A stretch of 15,407 nucleotides of DNA from Candidatus Agrococcus pullicola (GTDB taxonomy: Bacteria; Actinomycetota; Actinomycetes; Actinomycetales; Microbacteriaceae). The stretch covers positions 1-15,407 of the forward strand of contig DXDC01000085.1 of assembly GCA_019115685.1 (NCBI GenBank), in the 5' to 3' direction. Shown one piece after another: positions 1 through 6,042 of the stretch. The notes under the pieces are model-generated. The model worked only from the letters and a program-made list of their open reading frames with translations, made no database searches and was not told the DNA's origin. Every line of letters begins with the position of its first letter. Within the stretch, counting starts at the first letter, position 1. The position numbers and the translations under genes were made by a program.

Positions 1-317
1 ATCCTGGTCAAGTAGTCCAGCGCCGGACCGTACGCCTCGATGTCCTGCAGGGCCGCCTGGATGCTCTCCATCGTCGGGGCGCTCGTGAAACCGGGGCGAT
101 CATCCGTGAATACGTCGATGACGTACTCGTCGCACGCTCTGCGAAGCCCCTTCTTGTCCCCGAAGTAATGGACGACCAGCGCGGCGCTGACGCCTGCGGC
201 CTCCGCGATCATCCGCACGCTAGCGCGATCGAGGCCGTGCGTACCGAACTGCTCGACGGCGGCATTGCGGATGCGCGCACGAGTCGTCAGGTCGGAAGGA
301 TCAGGTGCTGAACGCAT
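1..317 (-). CDS. TetR/AcrR-family transcriptional regulator, N-terminal part (cut by window edge)
   Basis: The first 105 residues of a TetR-type repressor are visible; the ligand-binding C-terminal domain lies beyond the left edge. Residues about 11-60 form the helix-turn-helix domain, with the hallmark pattern of the family: an initial helix (TTRARIRNAAVEQFG), then SVRMIAEAAGVSAALVVHYFGDKKGL, split here as SVRMIAEAAGVS and ALVVHYFGDKKGL, with the typical HYF-x-x-K recognition end. The ATG at 315-317 has no Shine-Dalgarno before it but sits 7 nt after a -10 box, so the mRNA is probably leaderless. Two operator-like dyads overlap this promoter, which suggests autorepression. The regulated genes and the ligand cannot be seen. 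No divergent partner lies immediately to the right; the next plus-strand gene is vapB. Confidence 0.9.
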   Translation of the reverse strand, partial: MRSAPDPSDLTTRARIRNAAVEQFGTHGLDRASVRMIAEAAGVSAALVVHYFGDKKGLRRACDEYVIDVFTDDRPGFTSAPTMESIQAALQDIEAYGPALDYLTR

Positions 318-354
318 GTTTACTACATTAAACATCTGTTCAGTCCTGTGTCAA
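316..354 (-). promoter_or_regulatory. Promoter and operator dyads of the tetR gene
   Basis: Read on the minus strand there is a perfect -35 TTGACA (349-354), an 18-nt spacer and a -10 TAATGT (325-330), with the ATG 7 nt further on. Two dyads overlie it. ATGTTTA (316-322) and TAAACAT (329-335) are exact inverted copies around 6 bp. TAAACATCTGTTCA (329-342) is a near-palindrome inside the spacer. A repressor bound to either would cover the -10 box, as expected for TetR autoregulation. The boxes are seen; their use is inferred. Confidence 0.7.
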
Positions 355-378
355 GAGCAACGTCTCGGAAGGTGCCCG

Positions 379-394
379 GAGAGCACGTGCTCTC
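379..394. promoter_or_regulatory. Perfect 16-bp palindrome upstream of tetR, possible operator
   Basis: GAGAGCACGTGCTCTC is fully self-complementary and centred about 70 bp upstream of the tetR start. It has no loop and no T-run on its 3' side in either direction, so it does not look like a terminator. A binding site for a dimeric regulator is the simplest reading. A perfect 16-mer palindrome is expected by chance about once in 65 kb of random sequence, so chance is not excluded. Confidence 0.4.
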
Positions 395-542
395 GAAAAA
401 GCGAACTGTCTGCGGCCTTTCGCGGAACTGCGGCGGCTGTGCACGACGAGCGGCAGCATCCAACTACCCGGCACAACCGAATGCGCGCATGCAGCACTTG
501 CGCCGCTGGCAACAAAGCGGCAAGCGAATGGGAGTCATCAAT

Positions 543-567
543 GCATCAAAGTGATTGATGCTATGAT
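543..567 (+). promoter_or_regulatory. vapBC promoter with overlapping inverted-repeat operator
   Basis: GCATCAA (543-549) and TTGATGC (555-561) are exact inverted copies around 5 bp. The right arm runs directly into a -10 box TATGAT (562-567) and supplies a TGC extended -10 element (559-561). No good -35 is visible, which fits an extended -10 promoter. The start codon of vapB is 6 nt after the -10, so the transcript should be leaderless. The dyad is in the expected place for VapB or VapBC autorepression. Confidence 0.65.
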
Positions 568-573
568 GGCTGC

Positions 574-831
574 ATGACCCGGACCACGATCACTCTTACG
601 CCAGAGGCTGACAGCCTGGTGCGTAAGGTGATGCGCGAACGCGGCCTATCGTTCAAGGAAGCGGTTAACGCTGCGATCATCGACGGACTAGCACCGCCCG
701 CGGCAGAGCATCGAGTCGCGACTCCGACATTCGATTTGGGTAATGCTCGAGTACCACTCGACCGCGCGCTGACGCTGGCCGGGGAACTGGAAGATGAAGC
801 TATGCTGCGCAAACTGGAGCTCGGCAAGTGA
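574..831 (+). CDS. vapB: VapB-type antitoxin (ribbon-helix-helix)
   Basis: This 85-residue protein is the antitoxin of a type II pair. The N-terminus (TRTTITLT, residues 2-9) is a typical ribbon-helix-helix beta strand, followed by two helices containing the family signature RERGLSFKEAVNAAI (residues 21-35). The N-terminal half should dimerise and bind the operator at 543-561; the C-terminal half (about 45-85) should wrap around and inhibit the toxin. It overlaps the toxin gene by 4 bp (GTGA), so translation is probably coupled. There is no Shine-Dalgarno before the ATG, but a TATGAT box 6 nt upstream points to a leaderless mRNA. Family assignment is confident; the exact VapB subgroup is not. 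Confidence 0.9.
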   Translation: MTRTTITLTPEADSLVRKVMRERGLSFKEAVNAAIIDGLAPPAAEHRVATPTFDLGNARVPLDRALTLAGELEDEAMLRKLELGK

Positions 832-1256
832 GACTCGTCGATGCGAACGTGCTGATCTACGCGGTCAATCGCGGAGCAATCCGTCATCGAGCGGCGAAAG
901 CATGGCTGGACGGTGCGCTTTCGTCGCGGGAGACTCTGCTGATCCCCTGGATCAGTCTGCTCGCTTTTCTCAGACTGACGACACACCACCGCGTTTTCGA
1001 GCAGCCTCTAACACCCGATCAGGCACTCGGTGTCGTCGAAAGCTGGCTGTCCGCTCCGAACGTTGTCGTTCCAGAAACCGACGCGCAGCACGTACGCCGG
1101 ATTCGGGAGCACCTGATTGCCGCCGGCGGACACGGCGGCAATCTCATCAACGACGCGCATCTGGCGGCACTCGCTGTGCAGTACGGGGCAGCGGTAGTGA
1201 CTTTCGACGTCGATTTCTCCCGGTTCGATGCAGTGCAGGTCGAGAGGCCCGACTAG
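828..1256 (+). CDS. vapC: VapC-type toxin, PIN-domain ribonuclease
   Basis: A 142-residue PIN-domain endoribonuclease, the toxin partner of the preceding antitoxin. The start is the GTG at 828-830, which overlaps the vapB stop. Seen in the sequence: the first catalytic Asp in LVDANVLIYA (D5), the third acidic residue in NDAHLAALA (D109) and the final pair in TFDVDFSRF (D127, D129), which would hold Mg2+. The central block WISLLAFLRL-TT (41-52) is the pattern found in many actinobacterial VapCs; a canonical second-position Glu is not obvious there. VapC toxins cleave tRNA or rRNA and stop growth when the antitoxin is lost; the RNA target cannot be predicted from this sequence. The gene is full length and has no lesions, unlike the second pair at 4200-4740. 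Confidence 0.92.
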   Translation: MRLVDANVLIYAVNRGAIRHRAAKAWLDGALSSRETLLIPWISLLAFLRLTTHHRVFEQPLTPDQALGVVESWLSAPNVVVPETDAQHVRRIREHLIAAGGHGGNLINDAHLAALAVQYGAAVVTFDVDFSRFDAVQVERPD

Positions 1257-1381
1257 AGACGACGCAGACCGATCCGCCTGAGAATGCAATTTGCGATTGC
1301 TCGGCTATGACCGATAGCGCAACCGGACCTCTGCGATACCCTGTGGCCCAACGACCGGGTATCGGAACGCAAGGAGGCGGG

Positions 1382-2230
1382 ATGCAGCCCACGATTGTCG
1401 CGCGCGTGCTCACCGTCGTCATCGCCCTCGTCTGCGCCATCGCTGGGCTCGCTCTCTGCGCAGAAGGCGGGTTCCGGCTTCTGCGCACGTACAGCACCCT
1501 GGACTTCTCGCTGTCGAGCATCGGCATCGCCTTGGCTCTCCAAGTGGCCGGAGCATTGCTTTTCGCTGCTGCTGCGCTCACCGGCCTGTGGAGCAGCGCC
1601 GGGTTGCTCTCATGCCTCGTCCTCGGCCTTGCAGCGTTCGCGTTCGCGGCCATGCCCAACGTGGCTATCGCGCTCTTCACCTCGATCGAGGGATTGCCGC
1701 TGCCGTGGTTCTCAATCCTGTTTCAGGGGCTACCGCAATTCGTGCTGCTGACGCTCGGAGCCGCCGGGGTCGCGATGAAGTTGCAGCGCAGCGTCGGCAA
1801 GCCTCGCAAGGGGTCCGGTACTGCCGTCGGTCACGTCGTCGGGTTACTGGGTTCCCCGCTCCTGATCATCGGCGGGTTGCTGGTCGCCGCAAGGGGCATA
1901 GAAGCCAACTACGCGCTGGTCTCGCGATTTGGCGACGGCCCCGCCGACCCACGCTCCGTGTTCCTCATCGTCATCGGTGGGGTCATGCTGTTCGGCGGTG
2001 TTCTGTTCGCGCGGTGGTCACCGCACGGGCTCCTGCTGCCGGCGCTCGCCCTCCTCGTCGCAGCCGTCATCTCGTTCACCCCGGCGTTGGCCCCCGTCGT
2101 GCTGCCGATCATGCTCATACCGCCGGTGCTGCTGAACGGCATCGCCCTCACCGGCACACTGGTCGGTGCCACGATCGCAGCGGCCGCGGTCCGCGCGAAG
2201 TCGCGCAGAGTCGCCCGGCACGCTTCGTAG
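1382..2230 (+). CDS. Integral membrane protein with two four-helix halves, unknown function
   Basis: I do not recognise a named family. The 282-residue product has about eight hydrophobic helices (near 7-28, 45-70, 73-95, 110-133, 151-170, 192-210, 216-236 and 244-270) and a basic C-terminal tail (RAKSRRVARH). The halves 10-92 and 151-237 look like copies of each other: each has a first helix, a loop of about 20 residues (AEGGFRLLRTYSTLD; ARGIEANYALVSRFG), then paired helices with a short turn (GLWSSAGLL; ARWSPHGLL). The start at 1382 is chosen over longer in-frame options because AAGGAGG (1371-1377) sits 4 nt before it. It is convergent with the hydrolase gene, with a 22-bp gap and no visible terminator. 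It may be a transporter or envelope protein, but no substrate is indicated. Confidence 0.8.
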   Translation: MQPTIVARVLTVVIALVCAIAGLALCAEGGFRLLRTYSTLDFSLSSIGIALALQVAGALLFAAAALTGLWSSAGLLSCLVLGLAAFAFAAMPNVAIALFTSIEGLPLPWFSILFQGLPQFVLLTLGAAGVAMKLQRSVGKPRKGSGTAVGHVVGLLGSPLLIIGGLLVAARGIEANYALVSRFGDGPADPRSVFLIVIGGVMLFGGVLFARWSPHGLLLPALALLVAAVISFTPALAPVVLPIMLIPPVLLNGIALTGTLVGATIAAAAVRAKSRRVARHAS

Positions 2231-2252
2231 ACATCAGCTCGAGCGGTTGTGC

Positions 2253-2879
2253 CTAGTGGCCCCGGTCGACCCACTCCTGCAGGTGCGGCGCCTCATCACC
2301 GATGGTCGTGGTGTCCCCGTGACCGGTGTAGACGACGGTCTCGGCCGGCAGCGTGAGCAGCTTTTCGCGGATCGACTCGATAATGGTCGGGAAGTCGCTG
2401 TACGAGCGCCCCGTGGCGCCCGGCCCGCCCTGAAACAGCGTGTCCCCGGAGAGCACGGCGTTCAGCGCTGGAATCACGAAGCACGTCGACCCCGGTGAAT
2501 GACCGGGTGTGTGCACCGCCGTGAGCTGGACGCCCGCAACGTCGAACACGTCGCCGTCGGCGATCTCGGCATCCGGTGAGCCCTCGTATACGGCGTCCCA
2601 CAGCATCCGGTCGTCTGGGTGCAGGTGAACGCGAGCCTGCAGCACCTGCGCTGCTTCACGAGCATGACGGATGTGGTCATCGTGTCCGTGCGTGAGCAGA
2701 ATCGCCCGCACGGAGCGGCCGTCCACTGCCTTCGCGACGGCAGCCGCGTCATGAGCCGGATCGACGACGATCACCTCTGAGTCGTCGCCGACGATCCAGA
2801 CGTTGTTGTCGACCTCCCACGTGCCGCCGTCGAGCGAGAAGGTACCGCTCGTGATGAGTCGTTCAATTCGTGCGTTCAC
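2253..2879 (-). CDS. Metallo-beta-lactamase-fold hydrolase linked to mycothiol-dependent formaldehyde dehydrogenase
   Basis: A 208-residue cytosolic MBL-fold enzyme of glyoxalase-II type. The metal site is complete: THGHDDH (63-69), H127 in HTPGHSPG, D146 in SGDTLF and H187 in YTGHGD. The GTG start (2877-2879) overlaps the stop of the dehydrogenase by 4 bp (GTGA), so the two are co-translated. In Mycobacterium tuberculosis the same arrangement is seen for mscR (Rv2259) and the MBL gene Rv2260. By context it probably hydrolyses S-formylmycothiol, or another mycothiol thioester, to formate and free mycothiol, completing formaldehyde oxidation. That substrate is inference; a general hydroxyacylglutathione-hydrolase-like activity is the alternative. 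Confidence 0.9.
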   Translation of the reverse strand: MNARIERLITSGTFSLDGGTWEVDNNVWIVGDDSEVIVVDPAHDAAAVAKAVDGRSVRAILLTHGHDDHIRHAREAAQVLQARVHLHPDDRMLWDAVYEGSPDAEIADGDVFDVAGVQLTAVHTPGHSPGSTCFVIPALNAVLSGDTLFQGGPGATGRSYSDFPTIIESIREKLLTLPAETVVYTGHGDTTTIGDEAPHLQEWVDRGH

Positions 2880-3961
2880 AGTTCCACCACCGATCGAAGT
2901 ACATTGCCTCCCGCCATCTTGCCAAATGCCGTTTCAACACCGTCGAGCGGGATGCGCTCGGTGACGAATCCGTCGAGGTCGAGCCGACCCAGCTTGTACT
3001 GGTCGATGAGCATCTGGAAGTCGCGGCTTGGCAAGCAGTCGCCGTACCACGACGACTTGAGCGAGCCGCCTCGGCCGAACACGTCGAGCAGCGGCAGCTC
3101 GAGCTGCATCTCTGGCGTCGGGACTCCGACGAGCACGACACGACCGGCGAGATCACGCGCGTAGAACGCCTGCTTGTACGTTTCGGGTCGCCCGACCGCA
3201 TCGATCACGACGTCGGCGCCGAAGCCGTTCGTGAACGACTGAATCGATTCGACGGCGTCTTCCCGACTGGAGTTCACAGTGTGCGTCGCGCCGAACCGCT
3301 TTGCCTGCTCAAGCTTCGCGTCGTCGATGTCGACGGCGATGATCGTGGTCGCTCCCGCGAGCTGAGCTCCGGCGATGGCGGCGGAACCGACACCACCGCA
3401 CCCGATGACGGCAACCGTTTCACCGCGTTGCACGTCGCCGGTGTTGATCGCCGCGCCGATCCCGGCCATGATGCCGCAGCCCAGGAGCCCGACCGCCGCG
3501 GCATCCGATTCCTCGTCGATCTTGGTGCACTGGCCCGCCGCTACGAGCGTCTTCTCGGCGAACGAACCGATGCCCAGCGCGGGCGAGAGCTCGGTGCCGT
3601 CTTCGAGGGTCATCTTCTGCGTCGCGTTGTGCGTGGCGAAGCAGTACTGCGGATTGCCCTTGGCGCAGGCGCGGCACTGGCCGCAAACGGCACGCCAGTT
3701 CAGGATCACACGGTCGCCGACTGCGACCTCCGTGACTCCCTCACCCACGACGGCGACACGGGCTGTGGATTCATGGCCGAGCAGGAACGGAAAGTCGTCG
3801 CTGATACCACCCTGCTGGTAGTGGTAGTCGGTGTGACAGACGCCGCAGGTGATGACGTCGACGACGACTTCGCCGGGCCCCGGCTCCGGCACGATGATGG
3901 TTTCGACGGTCGCGGGAGCGCCTTCCTCCCGTACGACAACGCCCTGTACTCGATACGCCAT
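2876..3961 (-). CDS. mscR: S-(hydroxymethyl)mycothiol dehydrogenase / S-nitrosomycothiol reductase
   Basis: A 361-residue zinc-dependent, NAD-linked medium-chain alcohol dehydrogenase of the mycothiol class (EC 1.1.1.306). It oxidises the adduct of formaldehyde and mycothiol, and members also reduce S-nitrosomycothiol. Visible features: catalytic-zinc ligands C42 (GVCHTD), H63-E64 (LGHES) and C162; structural-zinc cysteines C93, C96, C99 and C107; and a Rossmann motif GCGGVG (187-192) followed by D211, which favours NAD. Length and overall sequence match actinobacterial homologues closely. The ATG is preceded by AGAGGAGA (3969-3976) at 7 nt. It is the first gene of a two-gene operon with the MBL hydrolase. 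Two dyads upstream (4015-4033 and 4058-4072) may be regulatory. Confidence 0.93.
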   Translation of the reverse strand: MAYRVQGVVVREEGAPATVETIIVPEPGPGEVVVDVITCGVCHTDYHYQQGGISDDFPFLLGHESTARVAVVGEGVTEVAVGDRVILNWRAVCGQCRACAKGNPQYCFATHNATQKMTLEDGTELSPALGIGSFAEKTLVAAGQCTKIDEESDAAAVGLLGCGIMAGIGAAINTGDVQRGETVAVIGCGGVGSAAIAGAQLAGATTIIAVDIDDAKLEQAKRFGATHTVNSSREDAVESIQSFTNGFGADVVIDAVGRPETYKQAFYARDLAGRVVLVGVPTPEMQLELPLLDVFGRGGSLKSSWYGDCLPSRDFQMLIDQYKLGRLDLDGFVTERIPLDGVETAFGKMAGGNVLRSVVEL

Positions 3962-4014
3962 TGTTCGATCTCCTCTCGCCCTCGGGACGCGATGCGTGGT
4001 GTCCCGTTCGGTCA

Positions 4015-4033
4015 GGCTATCGATTGCGATACC
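4015..4033. promoter_or_regulatory. Inverted repeat in the mscR promoter region
   Basis: TATCG (4018-4022) and CGATA (4027-4031) flank ATTG, extended on both sides by GG(C) and CC. The element lies about 57-70 bp upstream of the mscR start, where the promoter is expected, though I find no convincing -35/-10 pair. A regulator binding site is inferred. Confidence 0.35.
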
Positions 4034-4057
4034 ATTGGGCCAGCCCGTGCTACTGCT

Positions 4058-4072
4058 GGAACGAACAGTTCC
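4058..4072. promoter_or_regulatory. Second inverted repeat upstream of mscR
   Basis: GGAAC, GAACA and GTTCC form a perfect 5-bp dyad around 5 bp, immediately followed by another GTTCC (4074-4078 region). It lies about 100 bp upstream of mscR. It may be an operator. The GGAAC also resembles a SigR/SigH -35, but no matching -10 occurs at the right distance. Confidence 0.3.
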
Positions 4073-4199
4073 GTTCCGAAGGAGAGCCCGCCAGGGCAGC
4101 GTGCCGTCGCCGATGATCCGCCCCTCGTGCAGAATTCCTATCCGATCGACCGGTCGCTGAGCGGCATCGAATCCGAACGGTACGGAATCTCCGACAGTT

Positions 4200-4608
4200 T
4201 CAGTCGGCGAACGGGTTGAAGACGGCTACACCGGTATCGGCATAGTCTCGTTCGTTTCGTGTTGCCACCGTAAGCCCGTGCTCCAGCGCAGTGGCGGCAA
4301 TGAGTCCGTCAAGCACGGGGAGCGTTCGCTCCGCCCCCAGCGAAGCCCAGCGGATGACGACCTCCTCATCGACCGCGAGTATCCGCCCGCGATACTCGCG
4401 CTGCAGATCGCGGATCCAATGTTCCAAGCTCCGTGCGCGACCCGTGTTCCCTGCGTCGAGCACCCGCACGCCCCCGTATCAATGCTCCGATGGTGAGCAC
4501 GCTCAACCACGTCTCCGGCCTGCGCTGCAGCCAGTCGATGACGCGTTGATTCGGGTGTCGTTTCGTCAGTTCCGAAACGACGTACGTGTCAAGTACGTAG
4601 CCGCTCAC
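4200..4608 (-). pseudogene. Decayed VapC/FitB-like PIN-domain toxin (frameshift)
   Basis: Two overlapping frames together spell one PIN toxin. The first (GTG at 4606-4608) gives GYVLDTYVVSELTKRHPNQRV, written here in part, through LSVLTIGALIRG; the second resumes with RVLDAG and runs through LPVLDGLIAATALEHG to [19 protein letters not shown]. Removing one base from the run of five C at 4471-4475 (G on the coding strand) joins them as ALIRGVRVLDAG, so a single +1 insertion explains the break. The usual LDTNVVSEL is LDTYVVSEL here, and the conserved catalytic Glu of the IGE motif is Ala, so even the repaired protein would probably be impaired. The stop of the upstream antitoxin remnant directly abuts its start. 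Both members are broken, which favours true decay over a sequencing error. Confidence 0.85.
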
Positions 4609-4740
4609 TCAATCGTCGATGTCGACGAGAACGGCGACCGGGGTGCCGTGCATGGTGATGAACTGCGGTTCCCCCGACTCCGCAGCACGCAGCACCTCGC
4701 TGAATCACTGCTACGCCGCCTGCACCTGCCAAGTCGTCAT
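4609..4740 (-). pseudogene. Decayed Phd/YefM-type antitoxin with two nonsense codons
   Basis: From the ATG at 4738-4740 the frame reads MTTWQVQAA, TAG, Q, TGA, then FSEVLRAAESGEPQF and ITMHGTPVAVLVDIDD before the natural TGA at 4609-4611. Family members read Q-E/A-A-K-Q-R-F-S-E-V here, so the stops correspond to AAG changed to TAG (Lys) and CGA changed to TGA (Arg). The frame is otherwise uninterrupted, with the typical antitoxin phrase TMHGTPVAVLVD. Phd/YefM proteins are usually near 80 residues; this one stops after 43 codons, so its toxin-binding C-terminus also seems lost. It sits directly upstream of the broken PIN toxin, with no intervening bases. Confidence 0.82.
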
Positions 4741-4749
4741 GCTCCCAAG

Positions 4750-4777
4750 CCAGACGGTTCTGTCCAGACTGTCTAGA
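4750..4777 (-). promoter_or_regulatory. Probable relic operator of the decayed toxin-antitoxin pair
   Basis: Just upstream of the antitoxin remnant, CCAGAC occurs twice (4750-4755 and 4764-4769), and the second copy is part of a 9-bp palindrome AGACTGTCT (4766-4774) that runs into TCTAGA (4772-4777). Position and symmetry fit an autoregulatory antitoxin site. No start or promoter was resolved. Confidence 0.35.
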
Positions 4778-4792
4778 TTTTCGAGCCTGGAA

Positions 4793-5008
4793 TCACTCGG
4801 ATTTCGCGCTGCGCAACGCTGCGTGCTCTCGCTGGGGCTTACTCATCAGTGCGGGATAGAGCGAGAACGACGCAAGCGCAGTTACCAGGAACATTCCCAC
4901 GATCCACCAGTTGGCGACCACGAGCCCGTACACGATGAACCCCACGGAGATGAGCAGGGCCAGAACCGCTGCCGCTCGGAGAAAGCGGTAGTTCGCCGCG
5001 CTGTACAT
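4793..5008 (-). CDS. Small two-helix membrane protein, unknown function
   Basis: The 71-residue product has two hydrophobic segments (about 9-31 and 34-54) with the WW pair at the turn (ANWWIVGMF), short basic N-terminal residues and a charged C-terminal tail (KPQREHAALRSAKSE). By the positive-inside rule both ends probably face the cytoplasm. The ATG at 5006-5008 is preceded by AGAGGA about 10 nt upstream and by AGGA closer in. A TAGCAT box at 5041-5046 could be its -10. I cannot assign a family. It lies between the dead toxin-antitoxin pair and tsnR, all on the minus strand, but a hairpin at 5110-5137 separates it from tsnR. Confidence 0.7.
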   Translation of the reverse strand: MYSAANYRFLRAAAVLALLISVGFIVYGLVVANWWIVGMFLVTALASFSLYPALMSKPQREHAALRSAKSE

Positions 5009-5109
5009 AGTCCTGTGTTCCTCTCGTCATCTTCTCTTCGATGCTAGGCAGCTTCACGAATCCCGGCATCAGCCGCACGGATGATTCCTCCGGCCGCCGG
5101 CTCCCCCTT

Positions 5110-5137
5110 GCGGTGGACTGCCGACTCGCTCCACCGC
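5110..5137 (-). terminator. GC-rich hairpin after tsnR, possible terminator
   Basis: GCGGTGGA (5110-5117) and TCCACCGC (5130-5137) are exact inverted copies around a 12-nt loop, starting about 28 bp beyond the tsnR stop. There is no T-run, so it is not a classic intrinsic terminator, but hairpins without U-tracts are common after actinobacterial genes. Termination is inferred from position. Confidence 0.45.
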
Positions 5138-5164
5138 GGGCGGAAGCGAAGAGATGTCCACGTT

Positions 5165-5983
5165 TCAACTCCGTGAAGCGCTCCGAGCGTGGAGTGCTAT
5201 ACCCGCGGCAACCGACACGTTCAACGATTCCACACCCGGCTCCATCGGAATGGCGTAGCGGCGCGTAGTCAAAGAGCCGATCTCTTCCGAGACTCCGTCG
5301 CGTTCACTACCGAGAACGAGGGCAAGGCGCTCACGGACCCTACCGATGTCGTGCAGCGAATCCGGCGCATCCGCACAGAACTGCGCAAGCGAAAGCCGTT
5401 CTTGCTCGTTGAAGTGGATGAACCGCTCTCGGGTCGCCAGCACCACCGGGATGGTGAACACCAGCCCCCGGCTCGCTCGAATCAGTCGCCGATCCAGCGC
5501 CGTGGAGAGACCGCTCTCAAGCACGACGACGCCTGCCGCTCCGAACGCACGCGCGGTGCGGGTGATGGCACCGACGTTTCCGAGCATCCGTACGCCGTCC
5601 AGCACGAGGATATCGCCGGATGCACGCAGCAAATCACGAAGACCAGCGGGCTTCGGCGCGCGAGCGAGGGCGAACATCCGCGAACGCTTCTGCCCACCGA
5701 ACAGGTTCGCGGCAACACCGTCATCGAGCACGTAGCGCGGCACATCGCTGCCGACCCCGTGGAGTTCACGGAGCATGCTGCCCTGCGCGGATGCGGTCGC
5801 GTAGAGACTGTCGAGCTCAACGCCGCCGCGCACAGCCTGCTCGATGTTCTCGAAGTCGTCTATTATGCAGACCTTGGGTCTCGCTGACTTGGTTCGCAGC
5901 ACATCGGCGATGCGTCGAGCCACCGGATGACGAGCGCTGTCGACGACGCGACTATCGGAGTGTGCATGGCTCGCTCGTGTCAT
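5165..5983 (-). CDS. tsnR: TsnR/Tsr-type 23S rRNA (adenosine-2'-O)-methyltransferase
   Basis: A 272-residue SpoU-class (SPOUT) methyltransferase closely resembling the Streptomyces thiostrepton-resistance enzyme Tsr (269 residues), which 2'-O-methylates A1067 of 23S rRNA and blocks thiopeptide binding. The N-terminal RNA-binding half carries IDDFENIEQAVRGGVELDSL and LFGGQKRSRMFALARAPKP. The C-terminal knot domain carries motif 1 LGNVGAITRTARAFGA (N136, R142), motif 2 LALVLGSERDGVS (E227) and motif 3 IPMEPGVESLNVSVAAGIAL (S253, N255). The ATG at 5981-5983 gives the best fit to Tsr; an in-frame ATG at 5993-5995 is also possible, and further upstream extension runs into tipA. It follows the TipA-like regulator by 59 bp, with a candidate promoter in between. 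Ordinary SpoU tRNA/rRNA methylases are the alternative, but the Tsr-specific N-terminus argues against them. Confidence 0.88.
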   Translation of the reverse strand: MTRASHAHSDSRVVDSARHPVARRIADVLRTKSARPKVCIIDDFENIEQAVRGGVELDSLYATASAQGSMLRELHGVGSDVPRYVLDDGVAANLFGGQKRSRMFALARAPKPAGLRDLLRASGDILVLDGVRMLGNVGAITRTARAFGAAGVVVLESGLSTALDRRLIRASRGLVFTIPVVLATRERFIHFNEQERLSLAQFCADAPDSLHDIGRVRERLALVLGSERDGVSEEIGSLTTRRYAIPMEPGVESLNVSVAAGIALHARSASRS

Positions 5984-6002
5984 CGTCCCGATCATGCGGA
6001 CA

Positions 6003-6033
6003 AGTCTGAAGCCTGACGCAACGTGAGGGTCAA
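6003..6033 (-). promoter_or_regulatory. Candidate tsnR promoter with MerR-like 19-bp spacing
   Basis: On the minus strand TTGACC (6028-6033) is followed after 19 nt by CAGACT (6003-6008); a 17-nt alternative is TTCAGA (6005-6010). The predicted start falls at about 5996, next to the possible ATG at 5995 or 12 nt before the one at 5983. A 19-bp spacer is the hallmark of promoters activated by MerR-family proteins, so TipA control is plausible, but the -10 is weak. Confidence 0.4.
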
Positions 6034-6042
6034 GCTTCGGGG

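Noticed and set aside
265..558. Two short plus-strand open frames upstream of vapB
   Set aside because: They start inside tetR or its promoter, lack a Shine-Dalgarno and have no protein-like features.
794..1381. N-terminal extension of the membrane protein through vapC
   Set aside because: It overlaps vapC completely; the ATG at 1382 has a strong Shine-Dalgarno.
4058..4100. SigR/SigH-type promoter for mscR based on GGAAC
   Set aside because: No GTT-type -10 occurs 16-19 bp downstream on the coding strand.
4147..4156. 10-bp palindrome CGACCGGTCG
   Set aside because: Short and GC-rich; expected by chance several times in a window of this size.
2870..4219. A 449-codon open frame on the plus strand
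   Set aside because: Antisense to mscR, with shadow-type composition and no start signal.
5189..5887. A 232-codon plus-strand frame
   Set aside because: Antisense to tsnR, whose SpoU motifs are intact.
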